This document shows, one piece after another, positions 53,549 to 62,639 of a stretch of DNA of 64,000 bases. The stretch lies in the NCBI GenBank assembly GCA_965214875.1, contig OZ243980.1:3224001-3288000 (forward strand). Direction: 5' to 3'. Numbering within the stretch: position 1 is the first letter of the stretch; every line of letters begins with the position of its first letter. Both the position numbers and the translations under genes were made by a program. Under the pieces are notes generated by a model. The model had not been told where the DNA came from and did no database searches. It saw nothing but the letters and a program-made list of their open reading frames with translations. Origin of the DNA: CBDAUN01 sp965214875 (lineage in GTDB: Bacteria > Pseudomonadota > Gammaproteobacteria > Arenicellales > JAJDZL01).

Positions 53549-54567
53549 ATGCAAATCAAATGTCCGCACCGCAAATTTTATCGCCTCGACGCGATCCGCG
53601 ACGAACTTTCGCCGCAGGCCGCCGAGCGCTTCGACAATCTCGCGCTGTTTGACCAGCTTCGCCTCGAGGGCGCGACCGAAGCGACCGCCCTGAAGGCGAT
53701 CGGCTGCTCCCGGGCCACGCTCTACCGCTGGAAGCGGCGCCTGCGCGAGCAGGGCGTCCGCGCCCTGGCCAACCGGTGCCGCCGCCCGCATCGGGTGCGG
53801 CAGCGCCAGTGGACCGCCGCCGAGCTCGAGCTGGTGCGCCAAACGCGCCAGCGCTTTCCGCTGTGGGGCGCGCCAAGATCCGCGCCGTGCTGGCGCGCGA
53901 GCACGGCTTCGCGCCCAGCGAGTCCGCCACCGGGCGCATGATCGCCCGCCTGGTCCGCACCGGCCAGGCCGAGCCCGTCGCGTTCCATTACGGGCGCGTG
54001 AAACCCAAGCGGCGGCGCAAGTTCGACCGCCACGCCCGACGCTGGCGCTACGGCGACCGCGGCCGAAAGCCCGGCCAGATGGTGCAGATCGACCACATGA
54101 GCGTCGCCATCGAGGCCGGCTTCTGCGTCAAGGAATTCAAGGCGGTGTGCCCGGTCTCCAAGCTGTGCTACATGCGCGCCTATTCGCGCGCCACCGCCGC
54201 CTGCGCCTCGAAGTTCCTGGACCATCTGATCCGCCAGGCGCCGTTCGATATCGAGTCGGTGCAGGTCGATGGCGGCAGCGAGTTCATGGCCGAGTTCGAG
54301 ACCGCCTGCCAGCAGCGCGGCATCGCCCTGTTCGTGCTGCCGCCCAGAAGCCCCAAATATAACGGCTGCGTCGAGCGCGCCAACGCGGCCGGCCGCTACG
54401 AGTTCCACCAGTTCTACGACGGCGAGCTGAGCGTGGGCGCGCTGAACGTCGAGCTGGCCGAATTCGAGCGCTTCTACAACGCCTATCGCCCGCATCAGGC
54501 GCTCGGGCAAACAACGCCCATGCAGGCGTATAATGAAAACTTCAACCAAAGCGCGCTTGCCGCCTGA
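53549..54567 (+). pseudogene. IS481-family transposase with one frameshift
   Basis: N-terminal frame: MQIKCPHRKFYRLDAIRDEL and a helix-turn-helix (GCSRATLYRWKRRLREQG). At 53864-53868 (CTGTGGGGCGCG) one G appears to be missing. The second frame then continues KIRAVLAREHGF and the DDE core: VQIDHMSV (first Asp), VDGGSEFMAEF (second Asp), PPRSPKYNGCVERANAAGR (catalytic Glu) and RPHQALGQTTPMQAYNENF at the C-terminus. A programmed -1 frameshift on the G run is conceivable. All catalytic residues are intact. Confidence 0.85.
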
Positions 54568-54773
54568 AAAGTCTCATATGTATTGAACCAGTACAACCAC
54601 ATGGAAGACCAATATGCTTAAAATATCAGCCGGCGCAGCTCAAGCAAAGAGCTTGACAGGCACCAATTATTTGGTGAAGACCGAATCGCCCGGCAAAATG
54701 ATGCCGCACACACCTTATGACGGTCCGTAAACCGACATGGGGGTGACAAAATCCGACTGCACCACCAGCACAT

Positions 54774-55505
54774 CTACTTTTCGTCTACGGCTATCTTGAC
54801 TTCAGCGATCGGCCCGCTCCAGCCGACTTTTTCCGGATCAAGCGCAGAACCGTCGCCACCCGAAATGCCCGGATGCCGCTGCACGCTGCCTTCTGGTGCA
54901 ACGCCCGCGATGCCCCGCGCCGACCGGTCCGCAGTTTTGCCCGGGTCGGCCGGAATGCCCGGCGTATTCGGTGCCGCTCCGCCCGTAATCGCCTCATCGT
55001 TGCCTTCGGTTCCAGCGTCAATCGCATACAAGCTTTGCGTACCGGGCCGAATGAAGATGTTGTCCAGTGCGACGAATCCATCGTTTGTGGGCAGCATCAT
55101 CGCAATCAAGGATATCCGAGCGGTTTCATCGTCAAGTTCAAAGGTCACGGATTCCCCCGGCCCGAGCAAGCCTTCGGCAGGATCTTTGACCAGTTCGGCA
55201 CCTTCGAAATTTGCCGCCATCGCCTCGAAAGAGCCGCCTTCGGCAACTGCTTGCAACGCTTCGGAGGCCGGTTTGCCGAACTCGAACATGTTCCTTTCAC
55301 GCTCGCCATGCCCGACAGCAAGTATGGGTGTCAGGTAAATGCTGTTCGACACATTGGTCACCGTCACCTCTATGCCGTCTCTCCAGCGATCGGTCACCCG
55401 CTCGTATCCGGATTTGATTTTGGCAGTCACCTTGTCATATGTTGCGCAACCGCTGACAGAAATGCCAGCAACTGCAACTAGTGCATAGATCAATAGCCGT
55501 TTCAT
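54774..55505 (-). CDS. Spondin-domain lipoprotein
   Basis: This roughly 243-residue lipoprotein starts MKRLLIYALVAVAGISVSGC, giving a lipobox SVSGC. The mature part contains a Spondin_N domain (VTNVSNSIYLTPILAVGHG, FELDDETARISLIAMMLPTND, FVALDNIFI) and a flexible Gly/Pro-rich C-terminal region. In bacteria this domain is seen in surface or periplasmic lipoproteins of unknown role. ATG 55505 has AGGA upstream. The reading frame is open further upstream but without a start signal. Confidence 0.82.
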   Translation of the reverse strand: MKRLLIYALVAVAGISVSGCATYDKVTAKIKSGYERVTDRWRDGIEVTVTNVSNSIYLTPILAVGHGERERNMFEFGKPASEALQAVAEGGSFEAMAANFEGAELVKDPAEGLLGPGESVTFELDDETARISLIAMMLPTNDGFVALDNIFIRPGTQSLYAIDAGTEGNDEAITGGAAPNTPGIPADPGKTADRSARGIAGVAPEGSVQRHPGISGGDGSALDPEKVGWSGPIAEVKIAVDEK

Positions 55506-55683
55506 AGTCGTTTCCTGTTTCGAGCCCGTATGCCGGGGCAAGTTTTTTGTTCCAGCGGTCAATATACCATGTAGGCCGGTTGCCGAATCGCTTGTTGGGT
55601 CGCAGCTGCGGCGCTTGCGCCGCCGGCAAAAATCATTGAAATGAAGATTTGTCAGGGCGGGTAAAATTGAGAGCTGAGAGGTT

Positions 55684-56544
55684 ATGTCGGAAAATCGGCA
55701 GCTAAGCAAAAAGCATATGGCAAAGGCAGCAACAAAGAATCCGCCAAAGTCGCGCTTATCCCAGAGAGCGTCAGCTCTGTCTGCCGACCAGCTGGCGCAA
55801 TTCAATGCCGACGGGTATCTGGTCGCGCGAAACTTTTGCAAGCGCGGCATTCTCGAAAATGCAGCGGCAAGCGCGCGCGATTCGCTTTCGCCGCCGATCG
55901 CGCCGGTCGAATATGAAACCGATCTGCAATACCCAGGCGCGCCGCCCGAACGCAAGGCGCCGGGCGGCGACACGGTGCGCCGACTGCTTAACGCCTTCGC
56001 GCGCGATAAGATTTTCAGAGACTGGGCGCTGAATCCCGCCGTTGCAAGGTTCGTCAGGGAAATGCTGGCAGTTGACGCGATACGGCTGAGTCAAAACCAC
56101 CACAACTGCATCATGACCAAGCATCCGGGCTACGGCAGTTCAACCGGCTGGCATCAAGACATTCGCTATTGGACATTCGACCGCCCAGAACTCGTCACCG
56201 TCTGGCTTGCCTTAGGCGACGAAACCGAACAAAATGGCGCGCTGCGGGTGATCCCCGGCTCCCACAGAATGCGGCTTGATCGCGGACTTTTCGATGCAGC
56301 CTTGTTTTTGCGGGACGACTTGCCTGAAAATCAAAATCTGCTCGATACCGCAGTAACCGCCGAACTAAATGCGGGCGACGCACTATTTTTCCATTGCAGG
56401 CTAATCCATTCCGCTGGACGCAATCACTCAGATTCGATCAAGCTGTCCGTGGTATACACCTACCGGGCGGATAACAACCGGCCGATCGATGACACCCGAT
56501 CCTCGCGGCATCCTGACATTCTTCTTCCAAAGGGGCGACCATGA
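55684..56544 (+). CDS. Phytanoyl-CoA dioxygenase (PhyH) family protein
   Basis: This 286-residue Fe(II)/2-oxoglutarate dioxygenase has the HxD motif in GWHQDIRYW, the distal His in FHCRLIHSAGRN and a conserved Arg region (GALRVIPGSHRM). The N-terminal 30 residues are an extra Lys/Ser-rich segment. PhyH enzymes hydroxylate lipid, alkaloid or antibiotic substrates; the family is too broad for a substrate call. It overlaps the next small gene by 4 bases (ATGA) and heads the panB operon. Confidence 0.85.
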   Translation: MSENRQLSKKHMAKAATKNPPKSRLSQRASALSADQLAQFNADGYLVARNFCKRGILENAAASARDSLSPPIAPVEYETDLQYPGAPPERKAPGGDTVRRLLNAFARDKIFRDWALNPAVARFVREMLAVDAIRLSQNHHNCIMTKHPGYGSSTGWHQDIRYWTFDRPELVTVWLALGDETEQNGALRVIPGSHRMRLDRGLFDAALFLRDDLPENQNLLDTAVTAELNAGDALFFHCRLIHSAGRNHSDSIKLSVVYTYRADNNRPIDDTRSSRHPDILLPKGRP

Positions 56545-56753
56545 AATACTGGGCTTTGACACTGTATCCGATGATGGCCGCTATTATCTACGTCATATGG
56601 CGCAAGCTTCGCGGCCGCAGCATTGAGGAGATCGTCGAGGATTCGGCGCACGAGCATCGTGCTTTGCTAGACGTTGCCGCCAATCATCCTGAAGGCGGTA
56701 CCGCAAAACAGTACTCGGATTGGTTGAGCGAAGTCGACAGCAGACGCGATTGA
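56541..56753 (+). CDS. Small membrane protein of unknown function
   Basis: A 70-residue protein with one N-terminal transmembrane helix (YWALTLYPMMAAIIYVIW) and a soluble, acidic tail. Its ATG overlaps the PhyH stop (ATGA) and it ends one base before panB, so the three genes are translated as a unit. I recognise no domain. Confidence 0.6.
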   Translation: MKYWALTLYPMMAAIIYVIWRKLRGRSIEEIVEDSAHEHRALLDVAANHPEGGTAKQYSDWLSEVDSRRD

Positions 56754-56754
56754 C

Positions 56755-57546
56755 ATGGCTGCCACCATCAATACGTTTTTCAATCACAAGCTGAACGGCA
56801 CCAAGTTCGCAAGCGTCACTGCGTACGGCTATTGCGAAGCGATTGCGGCAAGCGAAGCCGGTGTCGAGCTTCTCCTTGTTGGCGACTCGCTTGGGATGGT
56901 GGTGCAAGGTCACGATAGCAGCCTGCCGGTGACCATCGCCGATGTCGCCTATCATGTCCGTTGCGTGCGAAGAGGTAATCGTGGCGCGCTGATGATGGCG
57001 GACTTGCCCTTCATGAGCTACTACTCCGAGAACGCGACATTGGAAAATGCTGCGCTTTTGATGCGTGAAGGCGCGCATCTAGTCAAGCTTGAGGGCGGTG
57101 CCTGGCTTGCCGAATCAACCCAGCGGCTGGTCCAGCGCGGCGTTCCCGTTTGCGCCCACATGGGGTTGACGCCGCAATCGGTCAACCATTTGGGCGGCTA
57201 CCGCGTACAGGGCCGCGATCCGGTAAAAGCGAAAGAGATGATTGATGAGGCCAAAGTGTTGCAGGATGCCGGTGCGAGTTTCGTGCTGCTTGAGTGTGTG
57301 CCCGCTTCATTGGGTAAAGCGATTGCCAAAGCTTTGGATATACCGGTCATCGGCATTGGAGCGGGGCCGGATACGGATGGACAGATCATTGTCCTGCACG
57401 ATCTGCTCGGCCTCTATCCGGGCAAGCCGGCAAAGTTTGTTAAAAACTTTCTGACCGATGCGGACGATATCCAGGGCGCATTGAGAAACTATGTCGCAAG
57501 CGTCAGGTCTAGAGCGTTTCCAGCACCGGAACATTGCTACCAGTAA
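56755..57546 (+). CDS. panB: Ketopantoate hydroxymethyltransferase
   Basis: This 263-residue enzyme of pantothenate synthesis transfers a hydroxymethyl group from methylene-tetrahydrofolate to 2-oxoisovalerate. It has VGDSLGMVVQGHDSSLPVT with the metal-binding Asp, MADLPFMSY, VKLEGG and LLECVPASLGKAI with the catalytic Glu, and the IGIGAGPDTDGQIIVLHDLLG loop (written in part: IGIGAGPDTDGQ). Length and motifs are normal. panC is not adjacent. Confidence 0.95.
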   Translation: MAATINTFFNHKLNGTKFASVTAYGYCEAIAASEAGVELLLVGDSLGMVVQGHDSSLPVTIADVAYHVRCVRRGNRGALMMADLPFMSYYSENATLENAALLMREGAHLVKLEGGAWLAESTQRLVQRGVPVCAHMGLTPQSVNHLGGYRVQGRDPVKAKEMIDEAKVLQDAGASFVLLECVPASLGKAIAKALDIPVIGIGAGPDTDGQIIVLHDLLGLYPGKPAKFVKNFLTDADDIQGALRNYVASVRSRAFPAPEHCYQ

Positions 57547-57686
57547 TTGCCGCGTCAATTCATGCGGCGGCTTGGGCCGCGGCAACGCGTTTTGGAACTG
57601 TGCACGGCTAACAGGAATCTAACCTGTTGAGGTTATAGGCAGATAGCCGACAATTACCAAGCGATAGAACAGACGGAGGTATCAAG

Positions 57687-58346
57687 ATGTTTTTTGGATT
57701 GAAACGCAGCAAATCCGCAATGCCTGACGCAGGCGAGGCGCTGCCTGGACGGCAGCAGCCCATCAAGACTGCTGAGACGCACTACGTGAACGGCAAATCC
57801 CTGCACCCGCCGTATCCTGATGGTACGCAGCTGGCAATGTTCGGAGCGGGATGCTTTTGGGGGGTTGAACGCAAGTTCTGGAGCTTGCAAGGCGTTCACT
57901 CAACAGCTGCGGGCTACTCTGGCGGACACACCCCCAACCCGACCTACCGCGAGGTCTGCACCGGTTCGACCGGGCACAACGAAGTAGTGCAAGTGGTGTT
58001 TTTCCCGGATCAGATTTCCTATCAGGAGTTGCTCAGGGTGTTCTGGGAATGTCACGACCCGACCCAAGGCATGCGCCAAGGAAACGATGTCGGAACACAG
58101 TATCGCTCCGGAATCTATGCCTACGGCGAGGCGCAGCATCAGCAAGCGGAGCAATCGCTGAAGCAGTTTCAGCATAGCCTGCGCAAAAGCGGCTACGGCG
58201 AGGTGACGACCGAGGTTGTTGCAGCAAAGGAATTCTACTTCGCAGAAGCGGACCATCAGCAGTATCTTGCCAAGAATCCTTGGGGCTATTGCGGATTGGG
58301 CGGTACCGGCGTGTGCTATGAAGCCAGGGACGAAGTTGCCGCATAG
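57687..58346 (+). CDS. msrA: Peptide methionine sulfoxide reductase A
   Basis: This 219-residue enzyme reduces methionine-S-sulfoxide in proteins. It has the catalytic motif GCFWGVERKFW, the substrate-binding CTGSTGHNEVVQVVFFP and EADHQQYLAKNPWGYCG. The resolving Cys near the C-terminus (GYCGLGGTGVCYE) is present. There is a 35-residue N-terminal extension with no clear signal peptide. It starts after GGAGG at 57687. Confidence 0.95.
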   Translation: MFFGLKRSKSAMPDAGEALPGRQQPIKTAETHYVNGKSLHPPYPDGTQLAMFGAGCFWGVERKFWSLQGVHSTAAGYSGGHTPNPTYREVCTGSTGHNEVVQVVFFPDQISYQELLRVFWECHDPTQGMRQGNDVGTQYRSGIYAYGEAQHQQAEQSLKQFQHSLRKSGYGEVTTEVVAAKEFYFAEADHQQYLAKNPWGYCGLGGTGVCYEARDEVAA

Positions 58347-58423
58347 CCACCACTCACGCATCAATTTGCGCTGCGCGCTAGCGGCGGCGATAATTTCATT
58401 TTCTCAAAGGGAGGCAGATCACA

Positions 58424-59176
58424 GTGGTTGACCGTAGAACAGCATTGAAGGCGATAGGCGGCGTTCCGCTTGCGGTGGCCGGTGGTCAAGCCGCGCTTGC
58501 CGCAACGAAAACGTCGAACATTTCGCTCTCTACCAGCATGCAAAATTCGGTGGGCGGCTATCTGGCCGTGCCGAATGTGATGCCGGCACCTTCGGTATTG
58601 CTAATCCATGAGTGGTGGGGCCTGAATGATCAGATCAAGCAGACCGCCGTTCGATTTGCAGACGAGGGGTATTTGTCATTGGCGGTCGATTTGTACAAGG
58701 GTCAAATTGCCAAGGTTCCTGACGATGCCCGTGCGCTGACGCAGCAAGTCGACACGGACGAAGCTCTGGATACATTGACATCATGGGTCGCATGGCTGCG
58801 CGAGCACTCTGACAGTACTGGCAAGGTAGGGACCGTGGGTTGGTGTTTCGGCGGCGGCTGGTCGCTGAATGCCTCGATCGCGACGCCGGTCGATGCAACT
58901 GTCATCTACTATGGGCGTTGCAACGTTGGCGCTGCAGAGACAGCGAAGCTGCATGGGCCGGTGATGGGTCATTTTGCCACTCGCGACCAATGGATCAATC
59001 GCAAGATGGTGTCAGGTTTCGAGCAGGCGATGAATGCGTCCGGCAAAACCTATCAGAATTTCTGGTACGAAGCCGATCACGCGTTCGCCAATCCCACCAG
59101 CGCAAGGCATGATCAGGAAGATGCCGCACTTGCGTGGAGCCGCACGCTTGAGTTTTTCGCTACTCACTTGTCTTGA
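58424..59176 (+). CDS. Dienelactone hydrolase family protein, probably exported
   Basis: This 250-residue alpha/beta hydrolase has the catalytic Cys in GTVGWCFGGGWS, an Asp around FATRDQW and the His in EADHAFANP, the Cys-Asp-His triad of dienelactone hydrolases. The N-terminus MVDRRTALKAIGGVPLAVAG resembles a Tat signal without a full twin-arginine. The GTG start at 58424 lies after AGGGAGG. It follows msrA by 77 bases. The substrate is unknown. Confidence 0.85.
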   Translation: MVDRRTALKAIGGVPLAVAGGQAALAATKTSNISLSTSMQNSVGGYLAVPNVMPAPSVLLIHEWWGLNDQIKQTAVRFADEGYLSLAVDLYKGQIAKVPDDARALTQQVDTDEALDTLTSWVAWLREHSDSTGKVGTVGWCFGGGWSLNASIATPVDATVIYYGRCNVGAAETAKLHGPVMGHFATRDQWINRKMVSGFEQAMNASGKTYQNFWYEADHAFANPTSARHDQEDAALAWSRTLEFFATHLS

Positions 59177-59214
59177 GTCGCCTGTCGGCAAGCTCCTCAA
59201 TCTTGGTCTCGAAT

Positions 59215-60228
59215 ATGCGGGATACCTCTAAGCGCGACATCCGTGAGGCGCATGCAGAGCCCTCAGATCTCGACGCGCTTCGCCGAGTGCCAAACTACTT
59301 GTCGCAGCAAATCGTTGGCCAGGGTCACCTGGTCGACCGGCTGATGATTGCGCTAGTCAGTGGTGGACATTTGCTGCTTGAGGGGGTTCCAGGACTTGCG
59401 AAAACGCGTTCTGTCAAGCAGCTGGCACAGTGCGTCAACGGCGAGTTCCACCGAGTCCAATTTACTCCGGACCTTTTGCCGGCTGATCTGACCGGAACCG
59501 ACATCTATCGGCCGGAAACCGGATCATTCGAGTTTTGTCCAGGTCCGCTGTTCCACGAGATCATGCTAGCCGACGAAATCAATCGTGCGCCGGCGAAAGT
59601 GCAATCCGCCTTGCTGGAGGCCATGGAGGAGCGGCATATTACGGTCGGTCAGAAGACCTACCCGCTGCCGGATTTGTTTATGGTGATGGCCACGCAAAAC
59701 CCGATCGAGCATGAAGGCACCTATCCGTTGCCGGAAGCGCAGCGCGACCGGTTCCTGATGCAGGTCCGGATAGGCTATCCAGACAAGGATTGCGAGCATC
59801 AAATTCTCAAGATCGCCCGCTCGGAGGCCACAACCAGCGCATCGGATCAACATATAGACCCTCCGAAAGTCGACTATAAGACCATACTCGAGGCGCGTGC
59901 GCAGATGTATGAATTGCACATGGCGGCGGCAGTTGAGCAATACATCATAGAGCTTATCTGCGCCAGCCGGGATGCGGCAGCGGTTGATGAGCAGCTGGGT
60001 CGATGGATTGCGATTGGCGCCAGTCCGCGCGGCACGATTGCTCTAGATGCATGCGCACGGGCGCGGGCGTGGCTCGAACAGCGCGACTACGTCTCGCCGG
60101 CCGACATCCAGAACGTCGCACCGGATGCGCTGCGGCACCGGATCTTGCTGTCTTACGAAGCCGATGCCGACGGCGTGACCACCGACGATGTGATCGAACG
60201 GCTGATTGCCGTCGTCGCAGTGCCTTAG
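59215..60228 (+). CDS. MoxR-family AAA+ ATPase
   Basis: This 337-residue ATPase has Walker A EGVPGLAKT, Walker B LADEINRAPAKVQSALLEAM and sensor ATQNP, the MoxR group layout. MoxR proteins act as chaperone-like ATPases that work with VWA-domain proteins. It opens the cluster MoxR-DUF58-DUF4381-BatA-BatB, conserved across proteobacteria and Bacteroidetes and linked to envelope stress. The start at ATG 59215 is chosen over an upstream TTG inside the preceding gene's end. Confidence 0.92.
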   Translation: MRDTSKRDIREAHAEPSDLDALRRVPNYLSQQIVGQGHLVDRLMIALVSGGHLLLEGVPGLAKTRSVKQLAQCVNGEFHRVQFTPDLLPADLTGTDIYRPETGSFEFCPGPLFHEIMLADEINRAPAKVQSALLEAMEERHITVGQKTYPLPDLFMVMATQNPIEHEGTYPLPEAQRDRFLMQVRIGYPDKDCEHQILKIARSEATTSASDQHIDPPKVDYKTILEARAQMYELHMAAAVEQYIIELICASRDAAAVDEQLGRWIAIGASPRGTIALDACARARAWLEQRDYVSPADIQNVAPDALRHRILLSYEADADGVTTDDVIERLIAVVAVP

Positions 60229-60242
60229 CCGGTGGGCAGCCC

Positions 60243-61160
60243 ATGTTGCAAGGGGTTGAAGTCACCACCAGAGATTTGACTCGCCTGCGCCCGCGCGCTC
60301 GCAAGATCAGCTTGAAGGCCTTGCAGTCGAACCTGCTTCCAGGCGGACGGCGTTCAGCAGTGCTAGGACGCGGCATGGACTATGAGGAGTCCAGAAAATA
60401 TGCCGCTGGCGACGATGTGCGGCATATCGACTGGCGAGTAACGGCACGCACCGGCACTGCGCATACCAAGGTCTTTCGCGAAGAGCGTCAGCGCGGAATC
60501 TTCATTGCTGTAGATCTCACCGAATCGATGCGCTATGGCACTCGCACAGCATTTAAGTCGGTCATCGCTGCTGAGGCGGCTGCAATTTTCGCTTGGGCTG
60601 CGCATGATAGCGGTGATCAGGTTGCGATTTTGCCGGCATCAGGAGGAGAGACTCCGCCAATACGTCCAGCGGCAAGCCTCAACGCTTTGCACCGCCAGCT
60701 AGATGGGTTGGCGCAGTCCGCAAGCAAACCGCCGGAACAGGGCGGTTTCGACTTAACTCAGACGCTTGCGCAGGTAAACCGGCATGCACGTGCCGGCGAT
60801 TTGGCCATTGTGCTCAGCGATTTTTTCGCACTCAGCGAATCAGCGCTATCGCATCTTGCATTGCTTAGACGCTATGTGCAGCTATTGGCGTGCTGGATTG
60901 TTGACCCCACGGAGCAAACGGCGCTGCCTCAGGGCACCTATCCGATCAGCGATGGCGATCAGTATTCGACCTTGCATCTTTCGTCGAGCAGCCATCGCGG
61001 ACATCTTCAGCACTTGCTGGATGAACGCTGCGACCACGTCAAATCCATGATGCTCGCGACAGGCATGCCGGCGATCGAGCTGCGGCCTGGAGAAGATCCC
61101 GCTCTAGCTATTGCCGTCACGCTACAGCGGTCGAAGCGGTTGGGCACGATTCGCCGATAG
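60243..61160 (+). CDS. DUF58-domain protein
   Basis: This 305-residue protein has the DUF58 signature YEESRKYAAGDDVRHIDWRVTA and a VWA-like fold after it (AVDLTESMRYGT). It is always found after MoxR in this type of cluster. ATG 60243 is preferred because upstream frame is inside moxR. The role is probably in MoxR-driven assembly at the membrane. Confidence 0.9.
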   Translation: MLQGVEVTTRDLTRLRPRARKISLKALQSNLLPGGRRSAVLGRGMDYEESRKYAAGDDVRHIDWRVTARTGTAHTKVFREERQRGIFIAVDLTESMRYGTRTAFKSVIAAEAAAIFAWAAHDSGDQVAILPASGGETPPIRPAASLNALHRQLDGLAQSASKPPEQGGFDLTQTLAQVNRHARAGDLAIVLSDFFALSESALSHLALLRRYVQLLACWIVDPTEQTALPQGTYPISDGDQYSTLHLSSSSHRGHLQHLLDERCDHVKSMMLATGMPAIELRPGEDPALAIAVTLQRSKRLGTIRR

Positions 61161-61166
61161 TTCGCC

Positions 61167-61634
61167 ATGAACGAGACTGCGGCATTATTGGCTGAGTTGC
61201 GCGACATCGTTCCGCCTGCTGAACCATCGTTTTGGCCGCCAGCGTCTGGCTGGTGGCTGGCAGCCGCACTCGCCATCGCAGCCGTCGCGGCGCTTTGGCT
61301 ATGGATCAAATGGACGCTGAAACATGCGGCCCGAAAGGACGCCTTGAGACGGTTGCACGCGATTTCGGACTTGCCGCCGCAGACGGCGGCGGTCGAACTG
61401 TCGTTTTTGATGCGCCGAGCAGCGATGACGAGTTTCCCTCGCTCGGAAGTCGCTGGACTGATCGGACGGGAATGGCTTGAGTTTTTGGACCGAAGTGGCA
61501 ATACCAATCAATTTTCATCAGGGCCTGGACAGTTGCTGGCCGATGCGCCATATCAATCATATAAAGACAAGTCGGCGCAAGATTGCACTGCCGTCATCGC
61601 GCTTTGCCGGCAGTGGATCACTCGCGCCATGTAG
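61167..61634 (+). CDS. DUF4381-domain membrane protein
   Basis: This 155-residue protein has a single transmembrane segment (WWLAAALAIAAVAALWLWI) and the DUF4381 pattern LRDIVPPAEPSFWPPASGWWL. It lies between DUF58 and BatA, its usual place. The function is unknown; it probably anchors the complex. Confidence 0.85.
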   Translation: MNETAALLAELRDIVPPAEPSFWPPASGWWLAAALAIAAVAALWLWIKWTLKHAARKDALRRLHAISDLPPQTAAVELSFLMRRAAMTSFPRSEVAGLIGREWLEFLDRSGNTNQFSSGPGQLLADAPYQSYKDKSAQDCTAVIALCRQWITRAM

Positions 61635-61646
61635 CAAGGGGAACCC

Positions 61647-62639
61647 GTGATGCTCAAGTTCGCCTGGATATGGATGTTTCTTGCCTTGCCGCTGCCGCTG
61701 ATTGTGAGGCGGTGGTATCCGAAGTTTGATTGCAAGCCGATATCATTGAGGATTCCTCATTTTACCTCGGTGCTCGAAGCGGGCGGTTCCGGGGCTTCTT
61801 CAGCCAGAATCTCCGTGCTCGCGGTTGCGCTGGCCTGGATTTTTCTAATTGCCGCCGCGTCAAGACCGACCTGGGTCGAGCTGTCGGACAACATTGCGGC
61901 ATCCGGGCGCGACATGATTTTAGCAGTCGACGCATCCGGCAGCATGAAGCATAACGATTTTACCCGCGGACAGCGTTCGCGGTTCAGCGCGGTGCAGGAG
62001 ATCGCCGGTAATTTTGTACGCGGTCGCAAAGGGGACCGTGTCGGACTGATTGTCTTTGGCACTAGGCCGTATCTGCATGCGCCGCTGACATACGATACCG
62101 ACACCGTCGCTCAGTTTCTAGACGAAACCCGAGTCGGCTTTGCCGGTCAGCGAACCGCTATCGGAGACACCATCGGCCTTGCTGTGAAGGTGTTGCGAGA
62201 TCGCCCGCAGGCGAGCCGCGTGCTAGTCATCTTGACCGACGGAGAGAACACGGACGGACAGATCAGCCCAGCGCAGGCCGCGCAGTTGGCGCAAAGGCAT
62301 GACGTGCGGGTCTATGCCATCGGCATCGGCGACGCGCTGTCGGGCAGCGCCACTGCCTATAATCAGCGCCGCATCGATTCGCTGCAGCACATTGCCAAAG
62401 AGACGCAAGGGTCCTACTTTCATGCATCCGATCCTGAATCGCTTGCACAAATCTATGACCTGATCGACGAATTCGAGCCCATTGATTTCGACGATAGGCG
62501 GTTCGTTGCATCCACGGAGCTTTATGCATGGCCATTGGCGCTGGCGCTTGGGCTATTCGCCTTGGTGATCTGGATGCGCTGGATGCCGAAGTTGAAACTT
62601 GGTGATTCGTCGGAGCGCATGCGTGATTCCGCTGCTTGA
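61647..62639 (+). CDS. batA: VWA-domain membrane protein, BatA
   Basis: This 330-residue protein has N-terminal transmembrane helices, a von Willebrand factor A domain with an intact MIDAS (DASGSMKHNDF, the later Thr in GDTIGLAVKVL and Asp in LTDGENTDG), and a C-terminal helix. It is thought to be a periplasm-facing adhesion or chaperone component with MoxR. The end overlaps the next gene by 17 bases. Confidence 0.93.
   Translation: MMLKFAWIWMFLALPLPLIVRRWYPKFDCKPISLRIPHFTSVLEAGGSGASSARISVLAVALAWIFLIAAASRPTWVELSDNIAASGRDMILAVDASGSMKHNDFTRGQRSRFSAVQEIAGNFVRGRKGDRVGLIVFGTRPYLHAPLTYDTDTVAQFLDETRVGFAGQRTAIGDTIGLAVKVLRDRPQASRVLVILTDGENTDGQISPAQAAQLAQRHDVRVYAIGIGDALSGSATAYNQRRIDSLQHIAKETQGSYFHASDPESLAQIYDLIDEFEPIDFDDRRFVASTELYAWPLALALGLFALVIWMRWMPKLKLGDSSERMRDSAA

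Larger units (their letters stand above)
53409..54594 (+). mobile_element. IS481-family insertion sequence, nearly complete
   Basis: This 1.19-kb element has ends GTCCGGGTTCAGATACATGT at the left and the complementary right end finishing at 54594 (IR positions 54570-54594, with two or three mismatches). It encodes one transposase split by a single frameshift. Just inside the left end is the large hairpin (53435-53479). Partial copies of the same element lie at 26.0, 43.6 and 46.5 kb, and its left end alone at 24.27 kb. A convincing target duplication is not seen. Confidence 0.85.
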